DNA from: Streptomyces sp. S4.7
Lineage (GTDB): Bacteria; Actinomycetota; Actinomycetes; Streptomycetales; Streptomycetaceae
Length of the DNA: 64,000 nt
Direction: 5' to 3'
NCBI RefSeq assembly: GCF_010384365.1
Contig: NZ_CP048397.1
Span: 5,518,001 to 5,582,000, forward strand
Shown: piece by piece, positions 29,165-38,020 of the stretch
How the letters are laid out: each line of letters starts with the position of its first letter
Numbering within the stretch: position 1 is the stretch's first letter
The notes under the pieces: generated by a model
Told to the model about the DNA's origin: nothing
The model's database searches: none
What the model saw: the letters and a program-made list of their open reading frames with translations, nothing else
Translations under genes and position numbers: made by a program

Positions 29165-29881
29165 TCAGCTGCTGCGGCGCAGTGCCTCCGACAGCCGCCC
29201 CGCCGCGTCGATGATCGCCTGGGCGTGCATCCGGCCCGGGTGCCGGCTCAGCCGCTCGATCGGGCCGGAGACCGAGACCGCCGCGACGACCCGGTTGGAC
29301 GGCCCGCGCACCGGCGCCGAGACCGAGGCCACGCCCGGCTCGCGCTCACCGATCGACTGGGCCCAGCCCCGCCGCCGTACGCCCGAGAGTGCCGTCGCCG
29401 TGAACCGCGCCCCCTGGAGGCCGCGGTGCAGCCGCTCCGGCTCCTCCCAGGCCATCAGGATCTGCGCGGACGAGCCCGCCTTCATCGTGAGCGTGGAGCC
29501 CACGGGCACCGTGTCCCGCAGACCGGAAAGTCGCTCGGCGGCGGCCACGCAGATCCGCATGTCACCCTGGCGCCGGTAGAGCTGGGCGCTCTCCCCGGTC
29601 ACGTCGCGCAGATGTGTGAGCACCGGTCCGGCCGTCGCCAGCAGGCGGTCCTCACCGGCCGCCGCCGCCAGCTCGGCGAGCCGCGGGCCGAGGATGAACC
29701 GGCCCTGCATGTCCCTCGCCACCATCCGGTGGTGTTCCAGGGCCACGGCCAGCCGGTGTGCCGTGGGCCGTGCGAGCCCGGTCGCAGCGACCAGCCCGGC
29801 GAGGGTGGCCGGACCGGACTCCAGGGCGCTCAGTACCAGAGCCGCCTTGTCGAGAACGCCGACGCCGCTAGAGTTGTCCAT
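29165..29881 (-). CDS. ndgR: IclR-family regulator NdgR/AreB
   Basis: 238 residues from the ATG just before MDNSSGVGVLDKAALVLSAL, the known NdgR N-terminus; the open frame upstream runs across the leuC promoter and is not used. Winged helix about residues 8-65 (ATLAGLVAATGLARPTAHRL), then the IclR effector domain. NdgR/AreB is known in streptomycetes to control leucine and other amino acid genes and to influence antibiotic production. It is divergent from leuCD with a 181-bp shared promoter region containing a dyad. Confidence 0.93.
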   Translation of the reverse strand: MDNSSGVGVLDKAALVLSALESGPATLAGLVAATGLARPTAHRLAVALEHHRMVARDMQGRFILGPRLAELAAAAGEDRLLATAGPVLTHLRDVTGESAQLYRRQGDMRICVAAAERLSGLRDTVPVGSTLTMKAGSSAQILMAWEEPERLHRGLQGARFTATALSGVRRRGWAQSIGEREPGVASVSAPVRGPSNRVVAAVSVSGPIERLSRHPGRMHAQAIIDAAGRLSEALRRSS

Positions 29882-29893
29882 GCAACGATACTC

Positions 29894-29914
29894 GCGTCTC
29901 ACTCTGTGAAACGC
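29894..29914. promoter_or_regulatory. candidate NdgR operator
   Basis: Imperfect 21-bp palindrome GCGTCTCAC-TCT-GTGAAACGC (one mismatch between arms), 13 bp before the ndgR start codon. A second weaker dyad AAGTTC/GAACTT is at 29915-29937. Known biology makes this the region of autoregulation and leuCD control. Confidence 0.5.
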
Positions 29915-30062
29915 AAGTTCAATTTTCCGGGGAACTTGCCAACCTGTAGGGACGGGCCCGTACACGAACCGGGTTCGCAGCCGACGCAGGCGCGTGGGAC
30001 ACCGGCGTGGGCCCCACATATCTCCAGGACTGCCGGCGGCGCTGCCGGCCGAAGGGAAAGCG

Positions 30063-31487
30063 ATGGGTAGGACACTCGCGGAGAAGGTCTGGGAGGACCA
30101 TGTCGTCCGGCGCGCCGAGGGCGAGCCCGACCTTCTCTTCATCGATCTGCACCTGCTGCACGAGGTGACGAGCCCGCAGGCCTTCGACGGTCTGCGTCAG
30201 AACGGCCGACAGGTGCGGCGGCTCGACCTCACCATCGCGACCGAGGACCACAACACCCCGACGCTCGACATCGACAAGCCGATCGCCGACCCCGTCTCGC
30301 GCGTCCAGTTGGAGACGCTGCGCAAGAACTGCGCGGACTTCGGCGTACGGCTGCACCCGCTGGGCGACGTCGAGCAGGGCGTCGTCCATGTCGTCGGCCC
30401 CCAGCTGGGACTGACTCAGCCCGGCACCACCGTCGTGTGCGGCGACAGCCACACCTCCACCCACGGCGCCTTCGGCGCGCTGGCCTTCGGCATCGGCACC
30501 AGCCAGGTCGAGCATGTCCTGGCCACCCAGACGCTGCCGCTGGCCCGCCCCCGCACCATGGCCATCACCGTCGAGGGCGAACTGCCCGCCGACGTCACGG
30601 CCAAGGACCTGATCCTCGCCGTCATCGCCCGCATCGGCACCGGGGGCGGCCAGGGTTACATCCTCGAATACCGCGGCTCCGCCATCGAGAAGCTCTCGAT
30701 GGAGGCCCGCATGACCATTTGCAACATGTCCATCGAGGCCGGCGCCAGGGCGGGCATGATCGCCCCCGACCAGATCACCTTCGACTACCTCGGGGGCCGC
30801 GACCACGCCCCCGAGGGCGCCGACTGGAACGCCGCGGTCGAGTACTGGCGGACGCTGCGCACCGACGACGACGCCGTCTTCGACGCCGAGGTCTTCATCG
30901 ACGCCACGGAACTGGCCCCGTTCGTCACCTGGGGCACCAACCCCGGCCAGGGCGCGCCGCTGTCGACGCACGTCCCCGACCCCGCTTCGTACGAGGACGC
31001 TTCGGAGCGCCTCGCCGCCGAAAAGGCCCTGGAGTACATGGGGTTGACCGCCGGGCAGGCGCTGCGCGACATCACGGTGGACACCGTCTTCGTAGGTTCG
31101 TGCACCAACGGGCGTATCGAGGACCTGCGCTCGGCCGCCTCGATCCTGGACGGCCGCAAAGTCGCCGACGGCGTACGGATGCTGGTGGTCCCGGGCTCCG
31201 TACGGGTCGCGCTCCAGGCCGTCGAGGAGGGCCTGGACAAGGTCTTCACCGGCGCGGGTGCCGAGTGGCGGCACGCGGGCTGTTCGATGTGTCTGGGCAT
31301 GAACCCCGACCAACTTGCGCCCGGCGAGCGCTCCGCGTCGACCTCGAACCGCAACTTCGAGGGCAGGCAGGGCAAGGGCGGCCGGACCCACCTCGTCTCA
31401 CCGCAGGTGGCCGCGGCCACCGCCGTGCTGGGCCGTCTGGCCTCGCCCGCCGACCTGTCCGACACCCGCACCCCCGTGGAGGCCTGA
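30063..31487 (+). CDS. leuC: 3-isopropylmalate dehydratase large subunit
   Basis: 474 residues, aconitase-family isomerase of leucine biosynthesis working as a heterodimer with LeuD. 4Fe-4S ligands are visible as Cys in VFVGSCTNGR and the pair in HAGCSMCLGMN. The substrate loop GDSHTSTHGAFG is intact. The start with the GAAGGG site gives the standard N-terminus MGRTLAEKVWEDHVV; an earlier in-frame start at 29994 was rejected. leuD follows after 5 bp. Confidence 0.96.
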   Translation: MGRTLAEKVWEDHVVRRAEGEPDLLFIDLHLLHEVTSPQAFDGLRQNGRQVRRLDLTIATEDHNTPTLDIDKPIADPVSRVQLETLRKNCADFGVRLHPLGDVEQGVVHVVGPQLGLTQPGTTVVCGDSHTSTHGAFGALAFGIGTSQVEHVLATQTLPLARPRTMAITVEGELPADVTAKDLILAVIARIGTGGGQGYILEYRGSAIEKLSMEARMTICNMSIEAGARAGMIAPDQITFDYLGGRDHAPEGADWNAAVEYWRTLRTDDDAVFDAEVFIDATELAPFVTWGTNPGQGAPLSTHVPDPASYEDASERLAAEKALEYMGLTAGQALRDITVDTVFVGSCTNGRIEDLRSAASILDGRKVADGVRMLVVPGSVRVALQAVEEGLDKVFTGAGAEWRHAGCSMCLGMNPDQLAPGERSASTSNRNFEGRQGKGGRTHLVSPQVAAATAVLGRLASPADLSDTRTPVEA

Positions 31488-31492
31488 GCGCC

Positions 31493-32101
31493 ATGGACGC
31501 TTTCACCACACACACCGGCCGGGCCGTCCCGCTGCGCCGCAGCAACGTCGACACCGACCAGATCATTCCGGCCCACTGGCTGAAGAAGGTCACGCGCGAC
31601 GGCTTCGAGGACGGGCTGTTCGAGGCCTGGCGCAAGGACCCGGACTTCGTTCTCAACCGGCCCGAGCGGCAGGGCGCCTCGGTCCTGGTCGCCGGATCCG
31701 ACTTCGGCACCGGCTCGTCGCGCGAACACGCCGTGTGGGCGCTGCAGAACTTCGGTTTCCGTGCCGTCATCTCCTCGCGGTTCGCCGACATCTTCCGCGG
31801 CAACTCCCTCAAGAACGGTCTGCTGACAGTCGTTCTGGAGCAGCGCGTCGTCGACCACCTCTGGGAGCTGACCGAGGCCCACCCCTCCGCGGCCGTGACG
31901 GTGGACCTCGAAGCGCGTCAGGTGCGTGCCGAGGGCCCCGACGGAGCAACGGTGACCGCCGATTTCGAGCTGGACGAGAACGCCCGATGGAGACTCCTCA
32001 ACGGCCTCGACGACATCGGTCTCACCCTGAAGAACGAAGCGGACATCGCTGCGTACGAAGCCTCCCGGCCGTCCTTCAAACCCCGCACAATTGCCGTCTG
32101 A
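31493..32101 (+). CDS. leuD: 3-isopropylmalate dehydratase small subunit
   Basis: 202 residues, the swivel-domain subunit partnering LeuC. Diagnostic segments: LRRSNVDTDQIIPAHWLKK near the N-terminus and GSDFGTGSSREHAVWAL around residue 65. Start ATG 5 bp after leuC, so co-translated. A 10-bp stem terminator follows. Confidence 0.96.
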   Translation: MDAFTTHTGRAVPLRRSNVDTDQIIPAHWLKKVTRDGFEDGLFEAWRKDPDFVLNRPERQGASVLVAGSDFGTGSSREHAVWALQNFGFRAVISSRFADIFRGNSLKNGLLTVVLEQRVVDHLWELTEAHPSAAVTVDLEARQVRAEGPDGATVTADFELDENARWRLLNGLDDIGLTLKNEADIAAYEASRPSFKPRTIAV

Positions 32102-32118
32102 TCAGCGCTTTTCTCCAC

Positions 32119-32150
32119 CTGCGCCCTCTGCCTCCGGGTAGGGGGCGCAG
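32119..32150 (+). terminator. leuCD terminator
   Basis: Roughly 10-bp G+C-rich stem (CTGCGCCC / GGGCGCAG core), 17 bp after the leuD stop. Confidence 0.6.
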
Positions 32151-32205
32151 TGCCTTGTTGAGACCCCGCCGGGCGACAACTCGCCCCAGATGGCACAATC
32201 GGTGC

Positions 32206-32433
32206 ATGGAACGCGACAGCCAACTCGAGCTTTACGGAGTGGTCGCCGACCGACTCAAGGAAGCGCACACAAGGGTGCGCGCACTGCAAGTCCCGGAGGG
32301 CGTACGGATGGCGCTGACCCGGAAGCTGCTGGTCGTCACGGCCGCGGCCAAACACGATCTCTTAGGCGCGGCACGTCGCCTGGACCGCTTGATGAAGGAC
32401 CTCGACGAGGGTCGATTCCCGCAAGGCGACTGA
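32206..32433 (+). CDS. small conserved protein between leuD and hupS
   Basis: 75 residues, basic and predicted helical (LTRKLLVVTAAAKHDLLGAARRLDRLMKDLDEG). I do not recognise a function; a small protein at this place is a regular feature of streptomycete chromosomes in my recollection. No signal or membrane segment. It has its own spacing on either side (104 bp after leuD, 142 bp before hupS). Confidence 0.75.
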   Translation: MERDSQLELYGVVADRLKEAHTRVRALQVPEGVRMALTRKLLVVTAAAKHDLLGAARRLDRLMKDLDEGRFPQGD

Positions 32434-32495
32434 AGCCGCGGAACTCCGCGGGGTCGACTTCGTTGCGGCACTAGGGTGATTAGCCCGTTTCGTGT

Positions 32496-32524
32496 TTGAT
32501 TTGCGGTATATATCTGCCTAACGT
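32496..32524 (+). promoter_or_regulatory. promoter of hupS
   Basis: -35 TTGATT and -10 TAACGT with a 17-bp spacer, in a conspicuously A+T-rich segment about 52 bp before the hupS start. Confidence 0.55.
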
Positions 32525-32575
32525 GCGGAAAAGCTTGAACACTTTCGTTCTGGCAATGTCTCCGAAGGGGAAGAC

Positions 32576-33232
32576 GTGAACAAGGCGCAGCTCGTAGAAG
32601 CAATTGCGGACAAGGTCGGCGGTCGCCAGCAGGCGGCCGACGCCGTCGACGCGGTACTGGACGCGGTTGTCCGCGCCGTCGTCGCTGGTGAGCGGGTCTC
32701 CGTCACCGGCTTCGGTTCGTTCGAGAAGGTCGACCGTCCGGCCCGTTACGCGCGTAACCCGCAGACGGGTGAGCGGGTCCGGGTCAAGAAGACGTCGGTG
32801 CCGCGTTTCCGCGCCGGACAGGGCTTCAAGGACCTGGTGAGCGGCTCGAAGAAGCTTCCCAAGAACGACGTGGCCGTCAAGAAGGCCCCCAAGGGCAGCC
32901 TCTCGGGCGGTTCTTCCACCCGTACGACCGCCAAGGCCGCGGCCAAGAAGGCCACCGCCAAGAAGGCGACGGCGAAGAAGACCGCGGCGAGGAAGACGGC
33001 GGTCGCGGGCACCGCCAAGAGGGCCGCCAAGAAGACCTCCACCGCCAAGAAGACGGCCACGAAGAAGACGACGGCCGCCAAGAAGGCCACCGCCAAGAAG
33101 ACGAGCGCGGCGAAGAAGGCCACGGCGAAGAAGACCTCACCGGCCAAGAAGGCGACCGCCAAGAAGGCGCCGGCCCGAAAGGTGGCATCGCGCACGACCA
33201 CCGCCAAGAAGGCCACCGCGAGGAACAGGTAA
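32576..33232 (+). CDS. hupS: HU-family nucleoid protein with lysine-rich tail
   Basis: 218 residues. The first about 92 residues are a full HU domain (MNKAQLVEAIADKVGGRQQA at the start, then GFGSFEKVDRPARYARNPQTGE and VPRFRAGQGFKDLV). The remaining about 120 residues are Lys/Ala/Thr repeats of the KKATAKK type, resembling eukaryotic H1 and mycobacterial HU. HupS in S. coelicolor compacts spore nucleoids. GTG start, RBS GAAGGGGAAG. A 13-bp terminator hairpin follows. Confidence 0.95.
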   Translation: MNKAQLVEAIADKVGGRQQAADAVDAVLDAVVRAVVAGERVSVTGFGSFEKVDRPARYARNPQTGERVRVKKTSVPRFRAGQGFKDLVSGSKKLPKNDVAVKKAPKGSLSGGSSTRTTAKAAAKKATAKKATAKKTAARKTAVAGTAKRAAKKTSTAKKTATKKTTAAKKATAKKTSAAKKATAKKTSPAKKATAKKAPARKVASRTTTAKKATARNR

Positions 33233-33264
33233 GCGGCACAAGGCCGTAGGGCCACTCACGCGCC

Positions 33265-33295
33265 GGGCCGGGCTCCCTTCGGGGGAGCCCGGCCC
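33265..33295. terminator. hupS terminator
   Basis: 13-bp perfect stem (33265-33277 / 33283-33295) with a TTCGG-type loop; shared with the convergent small gene. Confidence 0.8.
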
Positions 33296-33328
33296 GCGGC
33301 GTTGTGCGCGCGCCGCCCGTGACGGCCC

Positions 33329-33529
33329 TCAGAGCGTCTGGAGCGTCACCAGGGTGATGTTCCCGCTGTTCCCGCCCGCGCGTTCGATACGGACGCGCTG
33401 ACCCGGCCGCAGCAGCCGCAGACCGCCCGCGTCGAACGCCGCGGCGTCGAAGTCCACCGGGGTCCCGTCGTCGAGCAGCACGCTGCCGCTGCGGGTCTCG
33501 GAATCAAAGGTGTACGCGGTCGCCTGCAT
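33329..33529 (-). CDS. small cold-shock-like protein downstream of cofC
   Basis: 66 residues (MQATAYTFDSETRSGSVLLD at the start). A short beta-rich protein with the flavour of a cold-shock/OB fold: TRSGSVLLDDGTPVDFDA, then LRPGQRVRIER and a C-terminal ITLVTLQTL. The nucleic-acid-binding aromatic motifs of true Csp are not obvious, so function is uncertain. It starts 17 bp after the cofC stop, suggesting one operon. Confidence 0.75.
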   Translation of the reverse strand: MQATAYTFDSETRSGSVLLDDGTPVDFDAAAFDAGGLRLLRPGQRVRIERAGGNSGNITLVTLQTL

Positions 33530-33546
33530 GCCCGCCAGCGTATCGG

Positions 33547-34290
33547 TCAGCAGCCCGGCCGCGCCCCGCAGACCGGGTCCGGGACCGGAGCGGGCCCAGG
33601 GCCCCCGACGGGGCCCGACGCGGGGCCTGGAACGGGGTCCGGGACCGGACGCGGGCCCGCGTGACGCCGCGCCGTGTACGGGCCGAGCCCCAGGGCCGCG
33701 GCTGCCAGCAGATCCTCGCCGGTATCGACGTCCCGCCGTACGGAATCCACCTCTGTCAGGACAATTTCCACGGCTCCCGTGGACAAATGCCGATGCCGCG
33801 AAGCGCCTCCGAATGCCGGATTCAATTCCGATCCCGCCCGCGCGGCCAGCAATGTCGTTCCGATTTCGGCGGCGTCGGCGAGAAATGCGCGCGGAAAATC
33901 CCCGGCGGCGGTGAGCACCCGCGCCAGCTCGGCCGGTCGCAGCGCCGGCAGATCGGCGTTCAGCGCCGCGACCGCGGCCCCTGGCCTGCCCGCCCTGACG
34001 GCCCGCGCGCCGTGCGCCAGCGCGGCGTTGAGCCCGGCCGCCGGAGCGTCGGGGACGGCGCGCGCGCCCAGCGCGGTGAGTTCGGCCGCGGCCAGTGGAT
34101 CGTCGGTGACGACCACCACGTCGCGTACGACGGGGCAGGCCAGCGCGGCGGCGACGGTGTCCTGGGCGAACGCCAGCGCCAGCCGGGGCCGCAGCAGATC
34201 GCCCGTCGAACCGGCGAGCCTGCTCTTGGCCACGACGAGCGGCTTGAGCGGAACGACCAGGGACCAGCCGGCGATCGGGTCGGTGTTCGT
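33547..34290 (-). CDS. cofC: 2-phospho-L-lactate guanylyltransferase-type CofC, unusual start
   Basis: Nucleotidyltransferase of coenzyme F420 synthesis. Family motifs: WSLVVPLKPLVVAKSRLAG, LALAFAQDTVAAALAC, VVVVTDDP, ALNADLPALRPAEL and RRDVDTGEDL. The C-terminus carries an added Pro/Gly-rich tail of about 35 residues. No ATG, GTG or TTG occurs near the conserved N-terminus. I place the start at an ACG (34288-34290) 7 nt after a GGACGGAGAG ribosome site; the nearest standard candidate (GTG, 34458) would add 56 residues and run close to plsC. About 247 residues from ACG against roughly 210 in relatives. Confidence 0.75.
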   Translation of the reverse strand, partial: TNTDPIAGWSLVVPLKPLVVAKSRLAGSTGDLLRPRLALAFAQDTVAAALACPVVRDVVVVTDDPLAAAELTALGARAVPDAPAAGLNAALAHGARAVRAGRPGAAVAALNADLPALRPAELARVLTAAGDFPRAFLADAAEIGTTLLAARAGSELNPAFGGASRHRHLSTGAVEIVLTEVDSVRRDVDTGEDLLAAAALGLGPYTARRHAGPRPVPDPVPGPASGPVGGPGPAPVPDPVCGARPGC

Positions 34291-34513
34291 GGCGAGCTCT
34301 CCGTCCTTGCGCGTTCGGCCCTCTATTGTGGCCCGGTCGCGGCGTGCGGCGCGGTACAGGGCCCGCGACGCCCCGGGAATGGCGAACTGTGCCCGCAGGT
34401 CCGGTCCGCGGGCCGGGGCGTACGGTGTTCTCGACAGAGCAGAGGCTCGGGGCGACACTTGACCCCCGGCAGCCAGGGCCGGCCCAAGCCAGGCCACAGA
34501 GAAAGGTGTCCGA

Positions 34514-35266
34514 GTGTCCCGCCCCAGAATCGGCTTCTGGTACCGCCTGGCAGCGGTCATCGCGAAACCGCCGTTGATCGTTCTGTTCAAGCGGGAGTGG
34601 CGGGGAATGGAACACATTCCGGCCCAGGGCGGATTCCTGACCGCCGTGAACCACAACTCGGCTCTGGACCCTCTCTCCTACGGACACTTCCAGTACAACA
34701 GCGGCCGGGTGCCGCGACTGCTCGCCAAGGCCACCCTCTTCGACCTGCCTTTCGTCGGCATGATGCTCCGCGGCACCGGACAGATTCCCGTCTATCGCGA
34801 GAGCACCAACGCCCTGGACGCATTCCGGGCCGCCGTGAACGCCATCGAGCGCGGGGAATGCGTCGCGTTCTACCCCGAAGGCACCCTCACCCGCGACCCC
34901 GACATGTGGCCGATGACCGGCAAGACCGGTGCGGCACGCGTCGCCCTCCTTACGAAGGCACCGGTCATTCCCGTCGCCCAGTGGGGCGCCAATCTGGTGA
35001 TACCGCCGTACGCCAAGGCGAACAGGGTCAGACTCTTTCCGCGCCAGACCCTGCGGGTGCAGGCGGGCCCGGCGGTCGACCTCTCCCGTTTCTACGGGCA
35101 GGAACCGACGCCCGAACTCCTCCGCGAGGTCACCGAGGTCATCATGGCCGCCATCACCGAATTGCTCGCCGACGTACGCGGCGAACCGGCGCCCGCCGCA
35201 CCGTACGACCACCGCAAGGTTCTGGAAGAGAAGCGGCGCAAGGCCGCGGAAGAGGGGTTGCTGTGA
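34514..35266 (+). CDS. plsC: 1-acyl-sn-glycerol-3-phosphate acyltransferase
   Basis: 250 residues, membrane-associated acyltransferase making phosphatidic acid. Catalytic NHxxxxD is seen as NHNSALD near residue 50, and the glycerol-phosphate binding motif as FYPEGT near 118. A hydrophobic N-terminal segment (AAVIAKPPLIVLF) anchors it. GTG start with AAAGG upstream. It overlaps gpsA by 4 bp (GTGA), pairing supply of glycerol-3-phosphate with its acylation. Confidence 0.92.
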   Translation: MSRPRIGFWYRLAAVIAKPPLIVLFKREWRGMEHIPAQGGFLTAVNHNSALDPLSYGHFQYNSGRVPRLLAKATLFDLPFVGMMLRGTGQIPVYRESTNALDAFRAAVNAIERGECVAFYPEGTLTRDPDMWPMTGKTGAARVALLTKAPVIPVAQWGANLVIPPYAKANRVRLFPRQTLRVQAGPAVDLSRFYGQEPTPELLREVTEVIMAAITELLADVRGEPAPAAPYDHRKVLEEKRRKAAEEGLL

Positions 35267-36264
35267 CGCGCGTCGCGGTCTTCGGGACGGGATCGTGGGG
35301 AACGGCGTTCGCCATGATTCTCGCCGACGCGGGATGCGAGGTGACTCTCTGGGCACGCCGCCGCGAGGTCGTCGACGCGGTCAACAACACCCGCACCAAT
35401 CCGGGCTATCTGCCGGGTGCCGAACTGCCCTCCTCGGTACGGGCCACGACCGACCCCGCCGAGGCGGCCAGGGACGCCGAGTTCACCGTTATCACGATCC
35501 CCTCGCAGACGCTGCGCGCCAATCTCGCCGAATGGGCCTCGGTGCTGCCTCCGGACACCGTCCTCGTCTCCCTGATGAAGGGCGTCGAACTGGGCACCGC
35601 CAAGCGCATGAGCGAGGTGATCGGCGAGGTGGCCAAGGCGCCGGCCGACCGGGTCGCCGTCCTCACCGGTCCCAACCTGGCCCGCGAGATCGCCGCCAGG
35701 CAGCCCGCCGCGGCCGTCGTGGCGTGCACCGACGAGGCGGTCGCCACGCGGCTCCAGGCGGCCTGCCACACGCCGTACTTCCGCCCGTACACGAACACCG
35801 ACGTGGTCGGCTGCGAACTCGGCGGCGCCGTCAAGAACGTCATCGGGCTCGCCGTCGGCATCGCCGACGGCATGGGCCTCGGCGACAACACCAAGGCGTC
35901 GCTGATGACACGCGGCCTCGCCGAAACCACCCGGCTGGGGCTGGCGATGGGCGCCGACCCGCACACCTTCTCCGGCCTCGCCGGAATGGGCGATCTGATC
36001 GCGACCTGTTCCTCGCCCCTCTCGCGCAACCACACCTTCGGCACCAACCTCGGGCGCGGCATGACGCTGGAGCAGACGATCGCGGCGAGCACGCAGACCG
36101 CGGAGGGCGTCAAGTCCTGCCAGTCCGTGCTGGATCTGGCCCGGCGGCACGATGTCGACATGCCGATCACCGAAACGGTCGTGAGCATCGTCCACGAAGG
36201 GAAGCCCCCGCTCGTGGCGGTGAAGGAGCTGATGGCGCGCAGCGCCAAGCCCGAACGGCGCTGA
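35263..36264 (+). CDS. gpsA: glycerol-3-phosphate dehydrogenase [NAD(P)+]
   Basis: 333 residues, reduces dihydroxyacetone phosphate to sn-glycerol-3-phosphate for phospholipids. N-terminal Rossmann motif VFGTGSWGTAFA, then LTGPNLAREIA, the catalytic Lys in GAVKNVIGLAVG, and the C-terminal TFGTNLGRGMTLEQ and AEGVKSC. GTG start inside the plsC stop. 35 bp upstream of ddl, same strand. Confidence 0.95.
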   Translation: MTRVAVFGTGSWGTAFAMILADAGCEVTLWARRREVVDAVNNTRTNPGYLPGAELPSSVRATTDPAEAARDAEFTVITIPSQTLRANLAEWASVLPPDTVLVSLMKGVELGTAKRMSEVIGEVAKAPADRVAVLTGPNLAREIAARQPAAAVVACTDEAVATRLQAACHTPYFRPYTNTDVVGCELGGAVKNVIGLAVGIADGMGLGDNTKASLMTRGLAETTRLGLAMGADPHTFSGLAGMGDLIATCSSPLSRNHTFGTNLGRGMTLEQTIAASTQTAEGVKSCQSVLDLARRHDVDMPITETVVSIVHEGKPPLVAVKELMARSAKPERR

Positions 36265-36299
36265 CTCGGCGGCGGTCGAGCAGGTAACCTCATCGCGAT

Positions 36300-37457
36300 A
36301 TGAGCAGCGAGAACCTCCCCCAGAGCCCTGAGCAGCAGCTCCGTAAGCCGCGTGTGGCGGTCGTCTTCGGCGGCCGGAGTTCCGAGCACGCCATCTCGGT
36401 GGTCACGGCCGGCGCCGTACTGCGGTCCATCGACCGTACGAAGTACGACGTGCTGCCCATCGGCATCACCACGGACGGACGCTGGGCGCTGACCGCCGAC
36501 GAACCCGACCGCATGGCCATCGCCGACCGCAGGCTGCCGAGCGTCGAGGAACTGGCCGAGTCCACGGAGGGCGACGTCGTCCTCTCCGTCGACCCCGGCA
36601 ACCGCGAGGTCGTCTACAGCGAGCAGGGCTCCGTGCCCAAGGCGCTCGGCGAGGTCGACGTCGTCTTCCCGGTGCTGCACGGGCCGTACGGCGAGGACGG
36701 CACCCTCCAGGGACTGTTGGAGCTCTCCGGCGTCCCGTACGTCGGCGCGGGCGTCCTGGCGTCGGCCGTCGGCCAGGACAAGGAGTACATGAAGCGGGTG
36801 TTCCTCTCGTACGGGCTGCCCGTCGGGCCGTACGAGGTGATCCGCCCGCGCGAGTGGCACCTGGACCCCTCCGCCGCCCGCGGGAAGATCGTGGACTTCG
36901 CCGCCGAGCACGGCTGGCCGATCTTCGTGAAGCCCGCACGCGCCGGCTCCTCCATGGGCATCACCAAGGTCGACGCCCTCGAAGGGCTGGAGGACGCGAT
37001 CGAGGAGGCGCAGCGCCACGACCCGAAGATCCTGGTCGAGTCGCTGCTGCGCGGCCGGGAGATCGAGTGCGGGGTGCTGGAGTTCGAGGACGGGCCGCGG
37101 GCGAGCGTGCCCGCCGAGATCCCGCCCGTCACGTCGCACGAGTTCTACGACTTCGAGGCGAAGTACATCGACGCCGCCACCGGCCTGGTGCCCGCGCCTC
37201 TTACGGAGGAGCAGACGGCCGAGGTCCAGCGGCTCGCCGTGGAGGCGTTCGACGCCGTGTCCTGCGAGGGACTGGTCCGGGCGGACTTCTTCCTTACGGA
37301 GGACGGCGGCTTCGTCATCAACGAGATCAACACCATGCCCGGCTTCACGCCGATCTCGATGTATCCGCGGATGTGGCAGGAGAGCGGCGTCGGCTACCCG
37401 GAGCTGATCAACCGGCTGATCCAGGCGGCGCTGCGCCGCCCGACCGGCCTGCGCTGA
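36300..37457 (+). CDS. ddl: D-alanine--D-alanine ligase
   Basis: 385 residues, ATP-grasp enzyme making the D-Ala-D-Ala end of peptidoglycan precursors. FGGRSSEHAISVVTAG at the N-terminus, PVLHGPYGEDGTLQGLLELS, then ATP-grasp IFVKPARAGSSMGI and the metal-binding VINEINTMPGFTPISMYP. Likely co-transcribed after plsC-gpsA. Confidence 0.95.
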   Translation: MSSENLPQSPEQQLRKPRVAVVFGGRSSEHAISVVTAGAVLRSIDRTKYDVLPIGITTDGRWALTADEPDRMAIADRRLPSVEELAESTEGDVVLSVDPGNREVVYSEQGSVPKALGEVDVVFPVLHGPYGEDGTLQGLLELSGVPYVGAGVLASAVGQDKEYMKRVFLSYGLPVGPYEVIRPREWHLDPSAARGKIVDFAAEHGWPIFVKPARAGSSMGITKVDALEGLEDAIEEAQRHDPKILVESLLRGREIECGVLEFEDGPRASVPAEIPPVTSHEFYDFEAKYIDAATGLVPAPLTEEQTAEVQRLAVEAFDAVSCEGLVRADFFLTEDGGFVINEINTMPGFTPISMYPRMWQESGVGYPELINRLIQAALRRPTGLR

Positions 37458-37514
37458 GGGACGGCGCGGGCGGTACGGCGCGGGCGATACGGGGCAGGGT
37501 TCGCGGGACTCGCC

Positions 37515-38000
37515 CTACAGGCTGGGCGGCACCGTGTCGGCGACCGGTGCCGCGAGGTCCGAGAGCGGACCGATGTCGTGCATGAACCGCTCGTCCAGAG
37601 TGACCTCTACATAGGTCCTGCGGTACGTCGTGGTGAACCGGGGTCCCGAATCCCGTTCTTCCAGAAGCCAGTTGACCCCGTCCACGTCGACGCCCTTCGC
37701 CTGGGGGTCGCTCATCCGCTCGGGCCGGGGGATGCCGCAGCGCAGTACGATCGCGGCGTCCCCCCACCCGGCGGTCAGTTCGGAACCCGGCTCCGGATCA
37801 CTCCGGTCGTGCCCCGCGACGGTCTTCGGCAACTCCTTGTCCAGTGCGCGGCACAACGCCGCCTCCTCCGCCGGCGGGCTGGGAACCGGAACCTTCGCCG
37901 GGGCGTCCGTGGAGGAGCAGCCGACTGCCACGGCGAGCACGAGGACGGCGGGCAGGCGGGCGAGCCGGGGGCCGGATAGCCTGCGCATCGGGAAGGTCAC
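37515..38000 (-). CDS. DUF3515 lipoprotein
   Basis: 161 residues; hydrophobic leader and lipobox-like AVAVGC (Cys near residue 28), then a conserved domain with two cysteines (AALCRALDKELP and AAIVLRCGIPRP) and GVDVDGVNWLLEE, the DUF3515 pattern. Predicted extracytoplasmic; function unknown. Starts at GTG or the ATG four codons later. Convergent with ddl. Confidence 0.85.
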   Translation of the reverse strand: MTFPMRRLSGPRLARLPAVLVLAVAVGCSSTDAPAKVPVPSPPAEEAALCRALDKELPKTVAGHDRSDPEPGSELTAGWGDAAIVLRCGIPRPERMSDPQAKGVDVDGVNWLLEERDSGPRFTTTYRRTYVEVTLDERFMHDIGPLSDLAAPVADTVPPSL

Positions 38001-38020
38001 CGGCCAAGCGTAGACGGGGG

